In this document: positions 8,962-18,007 of the stretch, piece by piece
How the letters are laid out: each line of letters starts with the position of its first letter
Numbering within the stretch: the stretch's first letter is position 1
Assembly: GCF_946886895.1 (NCBI RefSeq)
Contig: NZ_CAMPJO010000013.1
Coordinates: 33,143 to 97,142 of the forward strand
DNA: 64,000 nucleotides
Direction of reading: 5' to 3'
Origin: an uncultured Marinobacter sp.
Lineage (GTDB): Bacteria > Pseudomonadota > Gammaproteobacteria > Pseudomonadales > Oleiphilaceae
Made by a program: the position numbers and the translations under genes
The notes under the pieces: generated by a model
The model's input: only the letters and a program-made list of their open reading frames with translations
Told to the model about the DNA's origin: nothing
Databases searched by the model: none

Positions 8962-10275
8962 ATGTGGTTCCGACGTAAATCCAGCAAGCCGGCCTCCACC
9001 CCCAGTACAGCACCGGATCGCAGCCAGTCACGCAGCACCTCCGGAGTCACGGCCCTGCATCGGGTCCGCCTGCCGGTGGATCTGCTTGAACCGGGCATGC
9101 GCATTGTAAAACTTGACCGGCCATGGACCGAGGTGCCCGTGCTGTTCCAGGGTTTTACCCTGTCAGACCAGCATCAGGCCCGGATACTGCGCCAGTACTG
9201 CGAGTGGGTGCTGGTGGAGGATCAGGAAGAGCGCCTGAATCCGATTCTTGATCGCATCCCCATCCTGAAACTGCGCACCACCGAACCCCTGGCCGAAACC
9301 CGCACCCTGGCTGAGGAAATGCCCAGGGCCCGGGAGATCTGGACCCGTACCCAGGCGTTTGTCGAGACCGTTACCCGCCAGATCGAAACCGGCAATGACC
9401 TGACTTTCGAGCATGCCCGCCCGATCATCCAGGACTGCGTGGACAGCATCAAGGCCAACCCCAGCGCCATGTTCTGGATGAGCCGGATCAAATCCCGGGA
9501 CGCCTATACGGCAGAACACTGTTTGCGCGTCGCCATCTTTGCCGTGGCCTTCGCGCGGTTTCTGGGCATGCCCGACGAGGATCTGGAAGTCGTCGGCCTG
9601 TGCGGCCTGCTCCATGATCTGGGCAAGCTCCGGGTGCCGGATACCATTCTCAACAAGCCAGGCGCACTGAGCCCGGAAGAACAACGGCTCATGCAGGAGC
9701 ACACCACGCTGGGCTATGAGATGTTGAAGGCCGACATTCGTCTGGACCCGATTGTGAGCGATGTCACCCGCCACCATCACGAACGGATGGATGGCCGCGG
9801 CTACCCCCAGCAACTGGCGGAATGGCAGATCAGCCGGCTGGCACGGCTGGTGTCCATTGTGGATGCCTTCGACGCCATCACCAGCGATCGCTGCTACCGG
9901 GACGGTCTGTCCACGCCGGAGGCCATCCGGATCCTGTATCGCAATCGAGGGCAGCAATTCGATGCCACCATGGTGGAGGCGTTTATCCGGATGATCGGCG
10001 TTTACCCACCAGGCAGCCTGGTGGAACTGTCCACCGGCGAAGTGGCGATTGTGGTGGCCACCCATCCCGGTCGCAAACTCAGGCCTCGCGTGGAAATCGT
10101 GCTCAATGCGGACAAGCAGCCGGTTTCCCCCAGAACGGTAGACCTGGCGGCGCCAGTGACCGGAGGGCAGGCAGCGCCGGAGATTTTCGCCCCATTGCCA
10201 GACGGTGCACACGGGGTGTCGCTCAAGGGGCGCGTGCAACAACTAATAGCGGGAACGGACCCCCATGCCTCATAA
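8962..10275 (+). CDS. HD-GYP c-di-GMP phosphodiesterase with N-terminal DUF3391
   Basis: A 437-residue cytosolic protein. Residues about 40-150 form a DUF3391-type region (VRLPVDLLEPGMRIVKLDRPW). From about 190 there is an HD-GYP domain with HCLRVAIFAVAFARFLG, LLHDLGKLRVPD (HD), RHHHERMDGRGYP (HH and GYP-type motif) and DAFDAITSDRCYR. All metal-binding residues appear present, so it should hydrolyse c-di-GMP. ATG 8962 chosen; an in-frame ATG at 8872 precedes a region reading like leader sequence. Confidence 0.87.
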   Translation: MWFRRKSSKPASTPSTAPDRSQSRSTSGVTALHRVRLPVDLLEPGMRIVKLDRPWTEVPVLFQGFTLSDQHQARILRQYCEWVLVEDQEERLNPILDRIPILKLRTTEPLAETRTLAEEMPRAREIWTRTQAFVETVTRQIETGNDLTFEHARPIIQDCVDSIKANPSAMFWMSRIKSRDAYTAEHCLRVAIFAVAFARFLGMPDEDLEVVGLCGLLHDLGKLRVPDTILNKPGALSPEEQRLMQEHTTLGYEMLKADIRLDPIVSDVTRHHHERMDGRGYPQQLAEWQISRLARLVSIVDAFDAITSDRCYRDGLSTPEAIRILYRNRGQQFDATMVEAFIRMIGVYPPGSLVELSTGEVAIVVATHPGRKLRPRVEIVLNADKQPVSPRTVDLAAPVTGGQAAPEIFAPLPDGAHGVSLKGRVQQLIAGTDPHAS

Positions 10276-10332
10276 TCATCGGCGCACTGCCGTTACAGTC
10301 ACAGCATCGACCTAAAACAAGCGGAGCACACT

Positions 10333-12600
10333 TTGGCGAATCCACCCACCAACACGCGGTACGTTGTGAAAGGCCTGCTCCACCCGGCCTTTCCAGTGGC
10401 TATTTTCCTCGTGTTTCTTTGCCTGGCTGCGGGCCTGCGCTATGGCCTGGTCCAGCAGGACAACCGACAAATCCGTGCCAATCTCGCCAACGAGGCCCGC
10501 GCCATGGCCAGCAATCTGGAACGCGAGTTTCTGATCCATGCCGAGGCGATCCGGCGGATGGCAAGCCGGCTGGAGTCCGACCCCGCCATGCCGGAGTCCG
10601 AGTGGCGCCGGGATGCCCGCCATTATCTCGACGATTTTGGCGTTTACCAGGCCATTGAGTGGATCGACCGGAACTTCACTATCCGGTGGCTCGAACCGGT
10701 GACCGACAACGAATCCGTGATTGGCTATAACGTCGCCTTCAGCGAACAGCGGCGTCAGGCCCTGGAAGCGGCCCAGGCGTCCGGTCATTATGATATCTCC
10801 GGGGTCATCGACCTGTACCAGGGTGGCAAAGGCATGGTGATCTATGCGCCGGTTGGCGCTGGCGCCGACAACAATGGCTTCATTGCCGGCGTGTTCCGGA
10901 TGGATGTCCTTGCCGGACAATTGCTGACCGCCCGGGTGCTGGAATCGTTCCGGATTCATATCTACAACAACGGCGCACTCAGTTACGCCCTGAACACGTC
11001 CAAAACCGTCAGTCCCGGCTTTTCGGAAACCACAGAGGTCGATCTACCGACACTGGAATGGACGCTGTCGCTGCAACCGGCGCAGGAGTGGGTCGATCAG
11101 CAGCGCAGTTACTGGCCCTGGATGACGTTCACCACCTTCCTGCTGATGGGTCTGCTGACCAGCCTGACCACTCTGCTGGTGCAGCTCATCCTCAAGCGCA
11201 ACCAGGCCCTGCTGAAAACCCGGAGGGAGCTGGTTCAGGAGATCGAACAGCGCCAGTCGATGCAGCAGGATCTGGCCCGGCTGGAATCCACCGACACTCT
11301 GACCGGGCTGGCCAATCGCCGGTTCTTCATGGAAGACCTGGCCCACACCCTGAACATTGCCGACCGGCAAATGCGCCAGGTCGCCCTGGTGATGATCGAT
11401 CTTGACCGTTTTCAGACCCTCAATGATTCCCTGGGCCACCAGTTTGGCGACGAATTGCTGATCAAGGTTTCGGAGCGCATCAACCAGCTCAGCAACGAGC
11501 GGATTCTGGTGGCCTATTCCGGCGGGGATGAGTTCATGGTCTGCCAGCAGCACGTAGACGACATTGATGATGTGATTCACCTGCTGGGCCAGATCAAGCA
11601 GTGTTTTGACGAGCCCTTTGTGGTCCAGAACGAGTCCCATGGCATTACCGCGACCATGGGCGTGGCGGTGTACCCGCAAAGCGGCCTCGATGCCGATACC
11701 CTGATGCGCAACGCAGACGTGGCCCTGTACCGGGCCAAGGAGCAGGGCCGCAATACCTACCAGTTCTATACCGAGGGCATGCAGGACCGGGAAGTGATGC
11801 GCCTGGAGCTGGACAAGGATCTGAGCCAGGCCCTGGCCAACAACGAGTTCGTGCTCTACTACCAGCCTCAGCTGGACCTGGACAGCGGCGAGATTCACAG
11901 CGTTGAGGCGCTGATTCGGTGGCAGCACCCCCGGCGCGGTCTGTTGCCACCGGTGGAGTTCATTCCGCTGGCCGAGGAAAGTGGCCGGATTACCGATATC
12001 GGTCGCTGGGTGGTGATGGCCGCGTGCCGGCAACTTGCCGCCTGGAAAGGCACAACCTATGAAGGCCTGCGTATTGCGGTGAACCTGTCAGGCCGGGAAC
12101 TGGATGACGAAAATCTGGTGGATCACATCCGCGAGGCCCTGGCCGCCGTGGACGTGCCGGCGCACCGGCTGGAGGTTGAGTTAACAGAAGAGATTTTCAT
12201 CCAGAATATCGAGCATAACCTCAATCAGCTTTCCCGCCTGCATCAATTGGGTGTGCACCTGGCTATTGACGATTTTGGTGTGGGTTACTCGTCGCTGGGT
12301 TACCTTCGGGACTTCCCGGTGGACTTGCTGAAGATTGACCGGTCGTTCATCACGGATGTGACGGAACGCCACGATGATGCGGTTATCACCCGGGCGGTCA
12401 TCAACCTGGCCCACAATCTGGGGATTCAGGTGGTTGCCGAAGGTGTGGAGACCGAGGCGCAGCTGACGTTCCTGAAGAATCACCGCTGCAACCTGGCCCA
12501 GGGCTATCTGATCAGCCGGCCGATTCCGGCCGCTGAGCTGGAGAAGGCGTTGGCCAAGGGCCTGCGTGTCGCTGGCATGACGGTAGATACCGGATTGTAA
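10333..12600 (+). CDS. CHASE-GGDEF-EAL c-di-GMP turnover protein
   Basis: A 755-residue membrane sensor. A helix at about 20-38 is followed by a periplasmic CHASE domain (YQAIEWIDRNFTIRWLEPV), a second helix near 255-280, a GGDEF domain with intact YSGGDEFMV near residue 400, and an EAL domain with VEALIRWQHPRRG, LAIDDFGVGYSSLGYL and LLKIDRSFITDV. Both catalytic signatures look intact, so it may be bifunctional. The start is TTG at 10333, supported by GCGGAG at 10321-10326. It is 57 nt after the HD-GYP gene, giving adjacent c-di-GMP-degrading activities. Confidence 0.88.
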   Translation: MANPPTNTRYVVKGLLHPAFPVAIFLVFLCLAAGLRYGLVQQDNRQIRANLANEARAMASNLEREFLIHAEAIRRMASRLESDPAMPESEWRRDARHYLDDFGVYQAIEWIDRNFTIRWLEPVTDNESVIGYNVAFSEQRRQALEAAQASGHYDISGVIDLYQGGKGMVIYAPVGAGADNNGFIAGVFRMDVLAGQLLTARVLESFRIHIYNNGALSYALNTSKTVSPGFSETTEVDLPTLEWTLSLQPAQEWVDQQRSYWPWMTFTTFLLMGLLTSLTTLLVQLILKRNQALLKTRRELVQEIEQRQSMQQDLARLESTDTLTGLANRRFFMEDLAHTLNIADRQMRQVALVMIDLDRFQTLNDSLGHQFGDELLIKVSERINQLSNERILVAYSGGDEFMVCQQHVDDIDDVIHLLGQIKQCFDEPFVVQNESHGITATMGVAVYPQSGLDADTLMRNADVALYRAKEQGRNTYQFYTEGMQDREVMRLELDKDLSQALANNEFVLYYQPQLDLDSGEIHSVEALIRWQHPRRGLLPPVEFIPLAEESGRITDIGRWVVMAACRQLAAWKGTTYEGLRIAVNLSGRELDDENLVDHIREALAAVDVPAHRLEVELTEEIFIQNIEHNLNQLSRLHQLGVHLAIDDFGVGYSSLGYLRDFPVDLLKIDRSFITDVTERHDDAVITRAVINLAHNLGIQVVAEGVETEAQLTFLKNHRCNLAQGYLISRPIPAAELEKALAKGLRVAGMTVDTGL

Positions 12601-12651
12601 TTTCCACGCTGGGTCCCCACGATGAAGGTGACCAGGCCCGGATGAGAGTTT

Positions 12652-12966
12652 ATGACTGCGCATTACCTGACCACCGAACAGAACAGCAAGTTGCGCCAGT
12701 GGGAGCGCTGGAACCGTCGTTATTTTGTGTTTGCCTTTGTGGCGCTGACGATCATTCTGGTGTTCAGCAGTCAGTTGGGGTTGTCCAGTGACGAAAGCTG
12801 GGGGCCACTCGGGGTGCTGATTGCGGCGCTTATTACCCCGATCATTGTGCTTCAGTTGCGGCTGGCGTGCCCGGCCTGTGGCCACAGGATTGGCTGGCAG
12901 GCGAAGCTGATGGCACCCGACCAGTGTAAGGCCTGCGGTACGTTTCTTCGTTCCAAAGGCCGGTAA
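12652..12966 (+). CDS. Small two-helix membrane protein with C-terminal zinc ribbon
   Basis: A 104-residue protein with two hydrophobic segments (about 24-42 and 51-68) followed by CPACGHRIGWQ and CKACG, a four-Cys zinc-ribbon pattern. No function is recognised. It sits 51 nt after the GGDEF-EAL gene on the same strand. Confidence 0.6.
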   Translation: MTAHYLTTEQNSKLRQWERWNRRYFVFAFVALTIILVFSSQLGLSSDESWGPLGVLIAALITPIIVLQLRLACPACGHRIGWQAKLMAPDQCKACGTFLRSKGR

Positions 12967-13000
12967 CCCTCTCCAATTCTCCCTTATCTCAAAAAAACCT

Positions 13001-13032
13001 TTGACCTGTGAGTCGCTCATAGGTTTTAGGCT
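13001..13032 (+). promoter_or_regulatory. MerR-type promoter and operator of the copper operon
   Basis: TTGACC at 13001-13006 serves as -35. An imperfect dyad follows at 13004-13024 (ACCTGTGAG, TCG, CTCATAGGT), then a TAGGCT-like -10 at 13027-13032. The roughly 20 bp spacer filled by the dyad is the hallmark of MerR-family activated promoters. It is about 200 bp upstream of merR, so the predicted transcript starts near 13039 and runs through the inverted-repeat element at 13061-13162 before reaching merR-copA. Confidence 0.65.
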
Positions 13033-13060
13033 ATTCTTATTGGTCTGGAGTTTGCCGTGC

Positions 13061-13162
13061 TCAGGCAGGGGCGGCTTCCGAAAACCGTTGCAAGTACGTC
13101 CATGTACACTTGCTTTCCGCCATCCATGGCTACAAGCATTTTCGGAAGCCGCCCCTGCCTGA
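13061..13162 (-). repeat. Interspersed three-way-junction repeat, copy A
   Basis: Outer arms of 24 bp pair perfectly (13061-13084 with 13139-13162; TCAGGCAGGGGCGGCTTCCG start). The core, read on the minus strand, holds GCCATGGATGGC and a second hairpin GTACATGGACGTAC. One of six related copies in the window. It lies in the predicted leader of the merR-copA transcript, with its core antisense to that transcript. Confidence 0.85.
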
Positions 13163-13226
13163 CCACTCCGCTTATTTCAGTCGTGGATTCCTACAGCCAT
13201 TACTGATGGCACGGTGAGAGCGGACG

Positions 13227-13670
13227 ATGAAAGTAAAAGACATTGCAGGCGCCGCAGGCGTAAACCCGGATACAGTCCGGTTTTACACCCGGGAGAACCT
13301 GCTGAAACCGACCCGTAACCCGGACAATAACTACCAGCAGTTTAACGCCGAGGATCTGCGCCGACTCCGGTTTGCCCGAAAGGCCCGGCAGTTGGGGTTT
13401 TCGTTACCGGAGATCCGGCAGATTCTGGATCAGGCGGACGATCACCATTCGCCGTGCCCGATGGTCCGGGATGTGTTTCAGCAGCGGCTGGCGGAGGTTG
13501 AGCGGGAGATTCGGGAATTGCAGCAGCTGCGCAAGCGAATGACCTCGGCGCTGGCTGCCTGGAAGGACATGCCCGATGGCACACCGGATGGTCATACCAT
13601 CTGTCGGCTGATTGAACACTGGGAAGACCCTGCGCCCTCCGGTGAGGGAAGCGATGGGGATGAGGAGTAA
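13227..13670 (+). CDS. MerR-family metal-responsive regulator
   Basis: A 147-residue MerR protein: winged helix VKDIAGAAGVNPDTVRFYTREN, RFARKARQLGFSLPEIRQIL and a long dimerisation helix. Cys77 (HHSPCPMV) aligns with the Cys that ZntR/CadR/MerR use for divalent metals, where CueR has Ser. The only other Cys is Cys126 near the C terminus, so a CueR-like CxnC loop is absent. It is followed 6 nt downstream by a Cu+-type ATPase, and the promoter at 13001 fits autoregulation. The inducing metal is uncertain. Confidence 0.85.
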   Translation: MKVKDIAGAAGVNPDTVRFYTRENLLKPTRNPDNNYQQFNAEDLRRLRFARKARQLGFSLPEIRQILDQADDHHSPCPMVRDVFQQRLAEVEREIRELQQLRKRMTSALAAWKDMPDGTPDGHTICRLIEHWEDPAPSGEGSDGDEE

Positions 13671-13676
13671 TAGCGA

Positions 13677-16223
13677 ATGAGTGATGCAACTGTGTTACAG
13701 GCCACGCTCAGTATTTCCGGGGCTTCGTGTCAGGGCTGTGTGAAGAAGATCCGCACGGCTCTGGAACCGCTGACCGGGGATACGGAACGGGTGGAAGTCG
13801 ATCTCGAAAACCAGACGGTGGCACTGCCGGAAGGGGTGGATGCGGCCGAGGCCGCCCGGATTGTGACGGCGACCGGTTACCCGGCTGAGCCTGTTGAGGA
13901 GGCGCCAAAGCCCGCCCCTGAAGGCAATCAGGCTGAACCCGCCGGCGCGGAGAATGGGCAGATTCATCTGTCGGTGACCGGCGCAACGTGTGCTTCCTGT
14001 GTGAATACCATTGAGAAGGCCCTGATGTCGGTGTCCGGTATCAGCCATGCTCATATGAATCTGGCGGACAACACCGCGACGGCCACGGGTGAGGCAGACC
14101 CGCAGGCTCTGGTGAATGCGGTGGAGAGCGCCGGTTATGGCGCCAGTGTGATCGAGGATGAGGATGAAGCGGACGACCGCAAGCAGGAGCAGGATAAAAA
14201 ACAGTACAAGTCGCTGCTGGTGAAGATGGCGGTGAGTCTGGGGCTGGGCCTTGGGCTGATGATCTGGGGTATGGGCTTTGGCACCATGATGGTGACCGAT
14301 GCCAACCAGGGCACCTGGCTTGGGCTGGGTGTGCTGACGCTGATTGTGATGGCCGCCACCGGCGGGCATTTCTATACCGGGGCGTGGAAGGCGTTCCGGC
14401 ATCATAACGCCAATATGGATACGCTGATTGCCCTGGGCACCGGCACCGCCTGGCTTTATTCTATGGTGGTCGCCAGCGTGCCCGGCGCGCTGCCGGAGAT
14501 GGCCCGGCATGTGTATTTTGAGGCCTCTGCGATGATCGTTGGTTTGATCAATCTGGGCCAGGCTTTGGAGCTGAGGGCCAAGGGCAAGACGTCGGAGGCG
14601 GTGCGCCGGTTGCTGGATCTGCGGGCGAAAACCGCCCGGGTGATCCGTGACGGTGAAGAGCAGGACATTCCCGTGGAGGAGGTTCGCAAGGGCGATCACA
14701 TCCGGGTCCGGCCCGGGGAAAAACTGCCGGTGGACGGTGTGATTGCCGAAGGCTCAACCCGGATTGACGAAAGCATGCTCACCGGCGAGCCCATGCCAGT
14801 GAGTAAATCCGAGGGGGATGAAGTCTCCGCCGGCACCCTGAATACCCACGGTTCAATCATTTACAAAGCAACCCGTGTGGGCAGCGAAACAGCACTGGCC
14901 CAGATCATCAAACTGGTGAAGAAAGCCCAGGGTTCCAAGCCCGCCATTGGCCGGCTGGCCGACAAGATCTCCTCGGTGTTCGTGCCGACTGTCATGCTGA
15001 TTGCCGTGGTCGCAGCTCTGGTCTGGTACAACGTCGGGCCGGAGCCGGCGGTGGTGCATATGATGGTGGCCGCCACCACGGTGCTGATCATTGCCTGCCC
15101 CTGTGCCCTGGGGCTGGCCACGCCCATGTCGGTAATGGTGGGCGTTGGCAAGGCGGCGGAATACGGTGCGCTGATCCGTCAGGGCGATGCCCTGCAGACC
15201 GCCGGCAAGCTGGACCTGGTGATTCTGGACAAGACCGGCACCATCACGGAAGGCCATCCGGCAGTCACCCGGGTGCACGCCAGTAATGGTGACGAGCAGC
15301 GTCTGCTGGCTCTGGCGGCAGGACTGGAACAGCACTCGGAACACCCGCTTGCCGAAGCCATTCTGGCAAAGGCGAAGGAGGAAGGCACCGAGGCCGAAAA
15401 GGTCAGCGGCTTTGAAGCCCTGAACGGCAAGGGCGTCAAAGGCGATTTTGACGGTCAGCCTCTGCGTCTGGGCAACCGGCGCTGGCTGGAAAACGAAGGG
15501 ATTGCTCTGGGCAACCTGACGGATGCTGCCAACACCATTGCTGAAGAGGCCGGCACGCCGCTGTTCCTGGCTCTGGGCAACAAAGCCCTTGGTGTCATCG
15601 GTGTTGCCGATGCGATCAAACCGGACTCCAAGGCGGCCATAGCCCGACTACATAACGCTGGCATCAAAGTGATGATGGTTACCGGCGATGTCGACGCCAC
15701 CGCCAAAGCCATCGCTGCGAAGGCGGGCATTGACGACTACCGGGCGGAAGTCCTGCCGGAAGACAAGGCCAAGGTGGTCAGTGAAATGCGCGAAAAAGGC
15801 TACACCGTGGCCATGGTGGGCGACGGCATCAACGATGCGCCGGCGCTGGCGGCGGCCGATGTTGGTTTTGCCATTGGCACCGGTACCGATGTGGCCATCG
15901 AAAGCGCGGGGATCACCCTGATGCGGGGTTCCCTGCATGGCGTGCCCGATGCCATCGAGATATCCCGGGCCACGGTGAAGAACATTCACCAGAACCTGTT
16001 TGGTGCTTTTGTCTATAACTCCATGGGTATTCCGGTGGCTGCTGGCCTGCTCTACCCGGTCTGGGGCATCCTGATGAGCCCTATCCTGGCCGGCGCTGCC
16101 ATGTCCCTGTCGTCCGTGACCGTGGTCTCCAACGCCAACCGGCTGCGGTTGTTCAAAACCAGCCACAGGCCGTCACGGGAACCAACAAACCCTGATCCGA
16201 AACAGCAAAAGGAGCGGAACTGA
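13677..16223 (+). CDS. copA: Copper-translocating P1B-type ATPase
   Basis: An 848-residue ATPase with two N-terminal heavy-metal domains (GASCQGC near residue 16, GATCASC near 102), the TGE actuator motif, [10 protein letters not shown] in the metal-binding helix, DKTGT phosphorylation site, HP motif and [10 protein letters not shown]. Helix 7 (FVYNSMGIP) and helix 8 ([16 protein letters not shown]) carry the residues characteristic of Cu+ transporters. It should export cytosolic Cu+ to the periplasm. GAGGAG at the merR end serves as ribosome site. Its stop overlaps the next ATG (TGATG). Confidence 0.93.
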   Translation: MSDATVLQATLSISGASCQGCVKKIRTALEPLTGDTERVEVDLENQTVALPEGVDAAEAARIVTATGYPAEPVEEAPKPAPEGNQAEPAGAENGQIHLSVTGATCASCVNTIEKALMSVSGISHAHMNLADNTATATGEADPQALVNAVESAGYGASVIEDEDEADDRKQEQDKKQYKSLLVKMAVSLGLGLGLMIWGMGFGTMMVTDANQGTWLGLGVLTLIVMAATGGHFYTGAWKAFRHHNANMDTLIALGTGTAWLYSMVVASVPGALPEMARHVYFEASAMIVGLINLGQALELRAKGKTSEAVRRLLDLRAKTARVIRDGEEQDIPVEEVRKGDHIRVRPGEKLPVDGVIAEGSTRIDESMLTGEPMPVSKSEGDEVSAGTLNTHGSIIYKATRVGSETALAQIIKLVKKAQGSKPAIGRLADKISSVFVPTVMLIAVVAALVWYNVGPEPAVVHMMVAATTVLIIACPCALGLATPMSVMVGVGKAAEYGALIRQGDALQTAGKLDLVILDKTGTITEGHPAVTRVHASNGDEQRLLALAAGLEQHSEHPLAEAILAKAKEEGTEAEKVSGFEALNGKGVKGDFDGQPLRLGNRRWLENEGIALGNLTDAANTIAEEAGTPLFLALGNKALGVIGVADAIKPDSKAAIARLHNAGIKVMMVTGDVDATAKAIAAKAGIDDYRAEVLPEDKAKVVSEMREKGYTVAMVGDGINDAPALAAADVGFAIGTGTDVAIESAGITLMRGSLHGVPDAIEISRATVKNIHQNLFGAFVYNSMGIPVAAGLLYPVWGILMSPILAGAAMSLSSVTVVSNANRLRLFKTSHRPSREPTNPDPKQQKERN

Positions 16224-16339
16224 TGGAAACACTTCTGGTCAATGCCGGAGGACTCGCCCTGATGGCGGCCATCGTCTGGTGGTTCTGGCTTTCCGGCTCC
16301 GGCGACACAGGCTCAAACGAACACCAACATCACCACTGA
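16223..16339 (+). CDS. 38-residue single-helix membrane peptide with His tail
   Basis: An ATG at 16223 overlaps the copA stop (TGATG) and is preceded by AAAAGGAGCGG. The 38-residue product is [20 protein letters not shown] followed by FWLSGSGDTGS and NEHQHHH. It is one hydrophobic helix with a short His-ending tail that could bind copper. Tight coupling to copA and placement before a metal-binding periplasmic protein argue that it is translated. It resembles small accessory subunits such as CcoS in size only. Confidence 0.6.
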   Translation: METLLVNAGGLALMAAIVWWFWLSGSGDTGSNEHQHHH

Positions 16340-16349
16340 GGAAAACGCC

Positions 16350-16799
16350 ATGAAAAAACACTCCCTGGCTCTCGGCCTGATGGCTGCCCTGAGTTTCAGC
16401 ACCACCGCGCTGGCGGCCGGTGCCGCCCAGAGTATCCACGTGTACAAGTCGCCTACCTGCGGCTGCTGCACTGACTGGGTCAAACACCTTGAAGAAAACG
16501 GTTTTGAGGTCGAGGTTACCGAAACCAACAACCTCAACCCGATCAAGGCCGATGCCGGTCTTACGCCCGCCCTGGCCAGCTGCCACACGGCGTTTATCGG
16601 TGACTATGTAATCGAGGGCCATGTGCCGGCCAGCGATATCCAGCGCCTGCTCGCCGAAGCCCCGAAAGCCACCGGGCTGAGCGTCCCCGGCATGCCCATG
16701 GGCTCACCGGGCATGGAAATCGGCAACCGGAAAGACCATTACAAGGTCATCCTGTTTAACGACGCCGGTCAGACCCGGGTCTTTGCAGAGTATCAGTAA
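16350..16799 (+). CDS. Periplasmic DUF411 metal-binding protein
   Basis: A 149-residue protein with a signal peptide (MKKHSLALGLMAALSFSTTALA, cleavage near residue 23) and the DUF411 signature VYKSPTCGCCTDWVKHLEENGF. A further Cys-His pair (SCHTAF) and Met-rich PGMPMGSPGM lie downstream. DUF411 proteins are found in copper-resistance loci. As last gene of the merR-copA operon it probably binds exported copper. GAGGAAAA precedes the ATG. Confidence 0.85.
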   Translation: MKKHSLALGLMAALSFSTTALAAGAAQSIHVYKSPTCGCCTDWVKHLEENGFEVEVTETNNLNPIKADAGLTPALASCHTAFIGDYVIEGHVPASDIQRLLAEAPKATGLSVPGMPMGSPGMEIGNRKDHYKVILFNDAGQTRVFAEYQ

Positions 16800-16812
16800 G
16801 CCTCGACAGTCT

Positions 16813-16845
16813 GGCGCCCTGGGTGTCGATTTCTCCCCGGGCGCC
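16813..16845. terminator. Hairpin between convergent genes (candidate terminator)
   Basis: GGCGCCCTGGG pairs with CCCCGGGCGCC with one mismatch around an 11 nt loop. It lies between the ends of the DUF411 gene and the convergent gene starting at 17876. There is no clear T run, so it may be Rho-assisted or simply structural. Confidence 0.4.
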
Positions 16846-16874
16846 GGTTAACCAGGCTCGCTTCTCTCAGTATC

Positions 16875-17876
16875 TCAGTAGAGGTACGGCGCCAGCGCCA
16901 GCTCCAGCCGTGCCTGGGCAGCATAAAGGTTGGCTACAGGGATGGCCGGTTGTTCCGGCGGAACTGCCGTCGGCCAGGCCTTCTGCAATTCATCCAGCAC
17001 CTTACCGGCTTCACGCCAGGCTTCCTTGTTCTGTTTCTTCAGCATCCCCTGATGGTCTTGCAGGTAATCCCGGGCGGCCAGCACAAAGCCGCGCCCGTCC
17101 TGGTATTCGTGTTCCGCCACGAAACGGCCGTCTTCCAGCGCCTCGTCATACTCCAGAACCGCCTGCTTGGTCAGGGACAGCACAACTTTGGATACGCTGG
17201 ACGGGCTTTGGCCCTCAACCGCCTTTGCCGCCTTCTCGATGTCCACCCAGGCGGCCTGAAAGTCCTGACTGATATCACCCCAGTTCTCCACCTGCCCGGC
17301 CTTTTCGGCCAGCACCTTCAGGTGATTGCCGAGTTCTTCCTGGCCACGGCTCTCAAGGCCTGCGTCGGCCATCGGATACACTTCCACCCAGGGATGGGTA
17401 AGGTGTGGACGACCTTCAGCCACGTCTCCCGACTTGATCAGCTCCCGGGCGGCCATCAGGTGCCCTTGCATCATTTGCAGCATGGCGACATAGGCGCCGT
17501 CGGACTTAACGGCAGACACAGAGCTTCCGCCTTCTCCGCCTTCGCCTCCTTCTCCGCCTTCACCACCGGCCGCGAAGTAGCTGAACGCAGCCCCGGCTTC
17601 GCCGCCATGGGCCTCACCACCTTCTCCACCGTGGGCTTCGCCACCCTCACCACCGTGAGCTTCGCCACCTTCGCCGCCATGGTGCTCGCCTTTTTCACCT
17701 CCGTGCATCGCCCCCTTTTCATCACCATGATGCTCACCGCCTTCTCCGCCCTGGGAGCCGGAGGTCGTCATCTCGTCGTGGTGCTGGTCCCCATGCTGGT
17801 CAGCGATGGCGCCAGAGCTTGCCAGCAGTGTCGCCACACCGATTCCGGTCCATAGTTTCAGTGTCTGATTACTCAT
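16875..17876 (-). CDS. Secreted protein with Gly-Gly-Glu/His repeats and helical C-terminal domain
   Basis: A 333-residue protein with a signal peptide (MSNQTLKLWTGIGVATLLAS, then GAIA/DQ). Residues about 28-135 are low-complexity repeats of GGE, GGEGGEAH and EKGEHHGG, rich in Glu and His. Residues 140-333 form a helical domain (GAYVAMLQMMQGHLMAAREL, then HPWVEVYPMADAGLESRG). AGGAGA precedes the ATG at 17876. Transcription diverges from piuC across a Fur box, suggesting iron control. The His/Glu repeats could bind metal. Family not recognised. Confidence 0.7.
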   Translation of the reverse strand: MSNQTLKLWTGIGVATLLASSGAIADQHGDQHHDEMTTSGSQGGEGGEHHGDEKGAMHGGEKGEHHGGEGGEAHGGEGGEAHGGEGGEAHGGEAGAAFSYFAAGGEGGEGGEGGEGGSSVSAVKSDGAYVAMLQMMQGHLMAARELIKSGDVAEGRPHLTHPWVEVYPMADAGLESRGQEELGNHLKVLAEKAGQVENWGDISQDFQAAWVDIEKAAKAVEGQSPSSVSKVVLSLTKQAVLEYDEALEDGRFVAEHEYQDGRGFVLAARDYLQDHQGMLKKQNKEAWREAGKVLDELQKAWPTAVPPEQPAIPVANLYAAQARLELALAPYLY

Positions 17877-17974
17877 CGGTTTTCTCCTAAAATAAGCCGC
17901 CTGACTGCCCACACTGGCGGTATTATTGATGGTTGTGCCATGGTGATGCATGATGCGTTAACTTTTATACTTAT

Positions 17975-17993
17975 TGCAAATTATTCTTATTAC
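17975..17993. promoter_or_regulatory. Fur box between divergent GGE-repeat gene and piuC
   Basis: TGCAAATTATTCTTATTAC closely resembles the classical Fur-binding sequence with the AATTATTCTTATT core. It is only 14 nt before the piuC start, so Fur-Fe2+ binding would block piuC expression. The divergent promoter of the secreted-protein gene lies about 100 bp away and may respond to the same site. Confidence 0.7.
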
Positions 17994-18007
17994 GAATGGA
18001 AGACATG

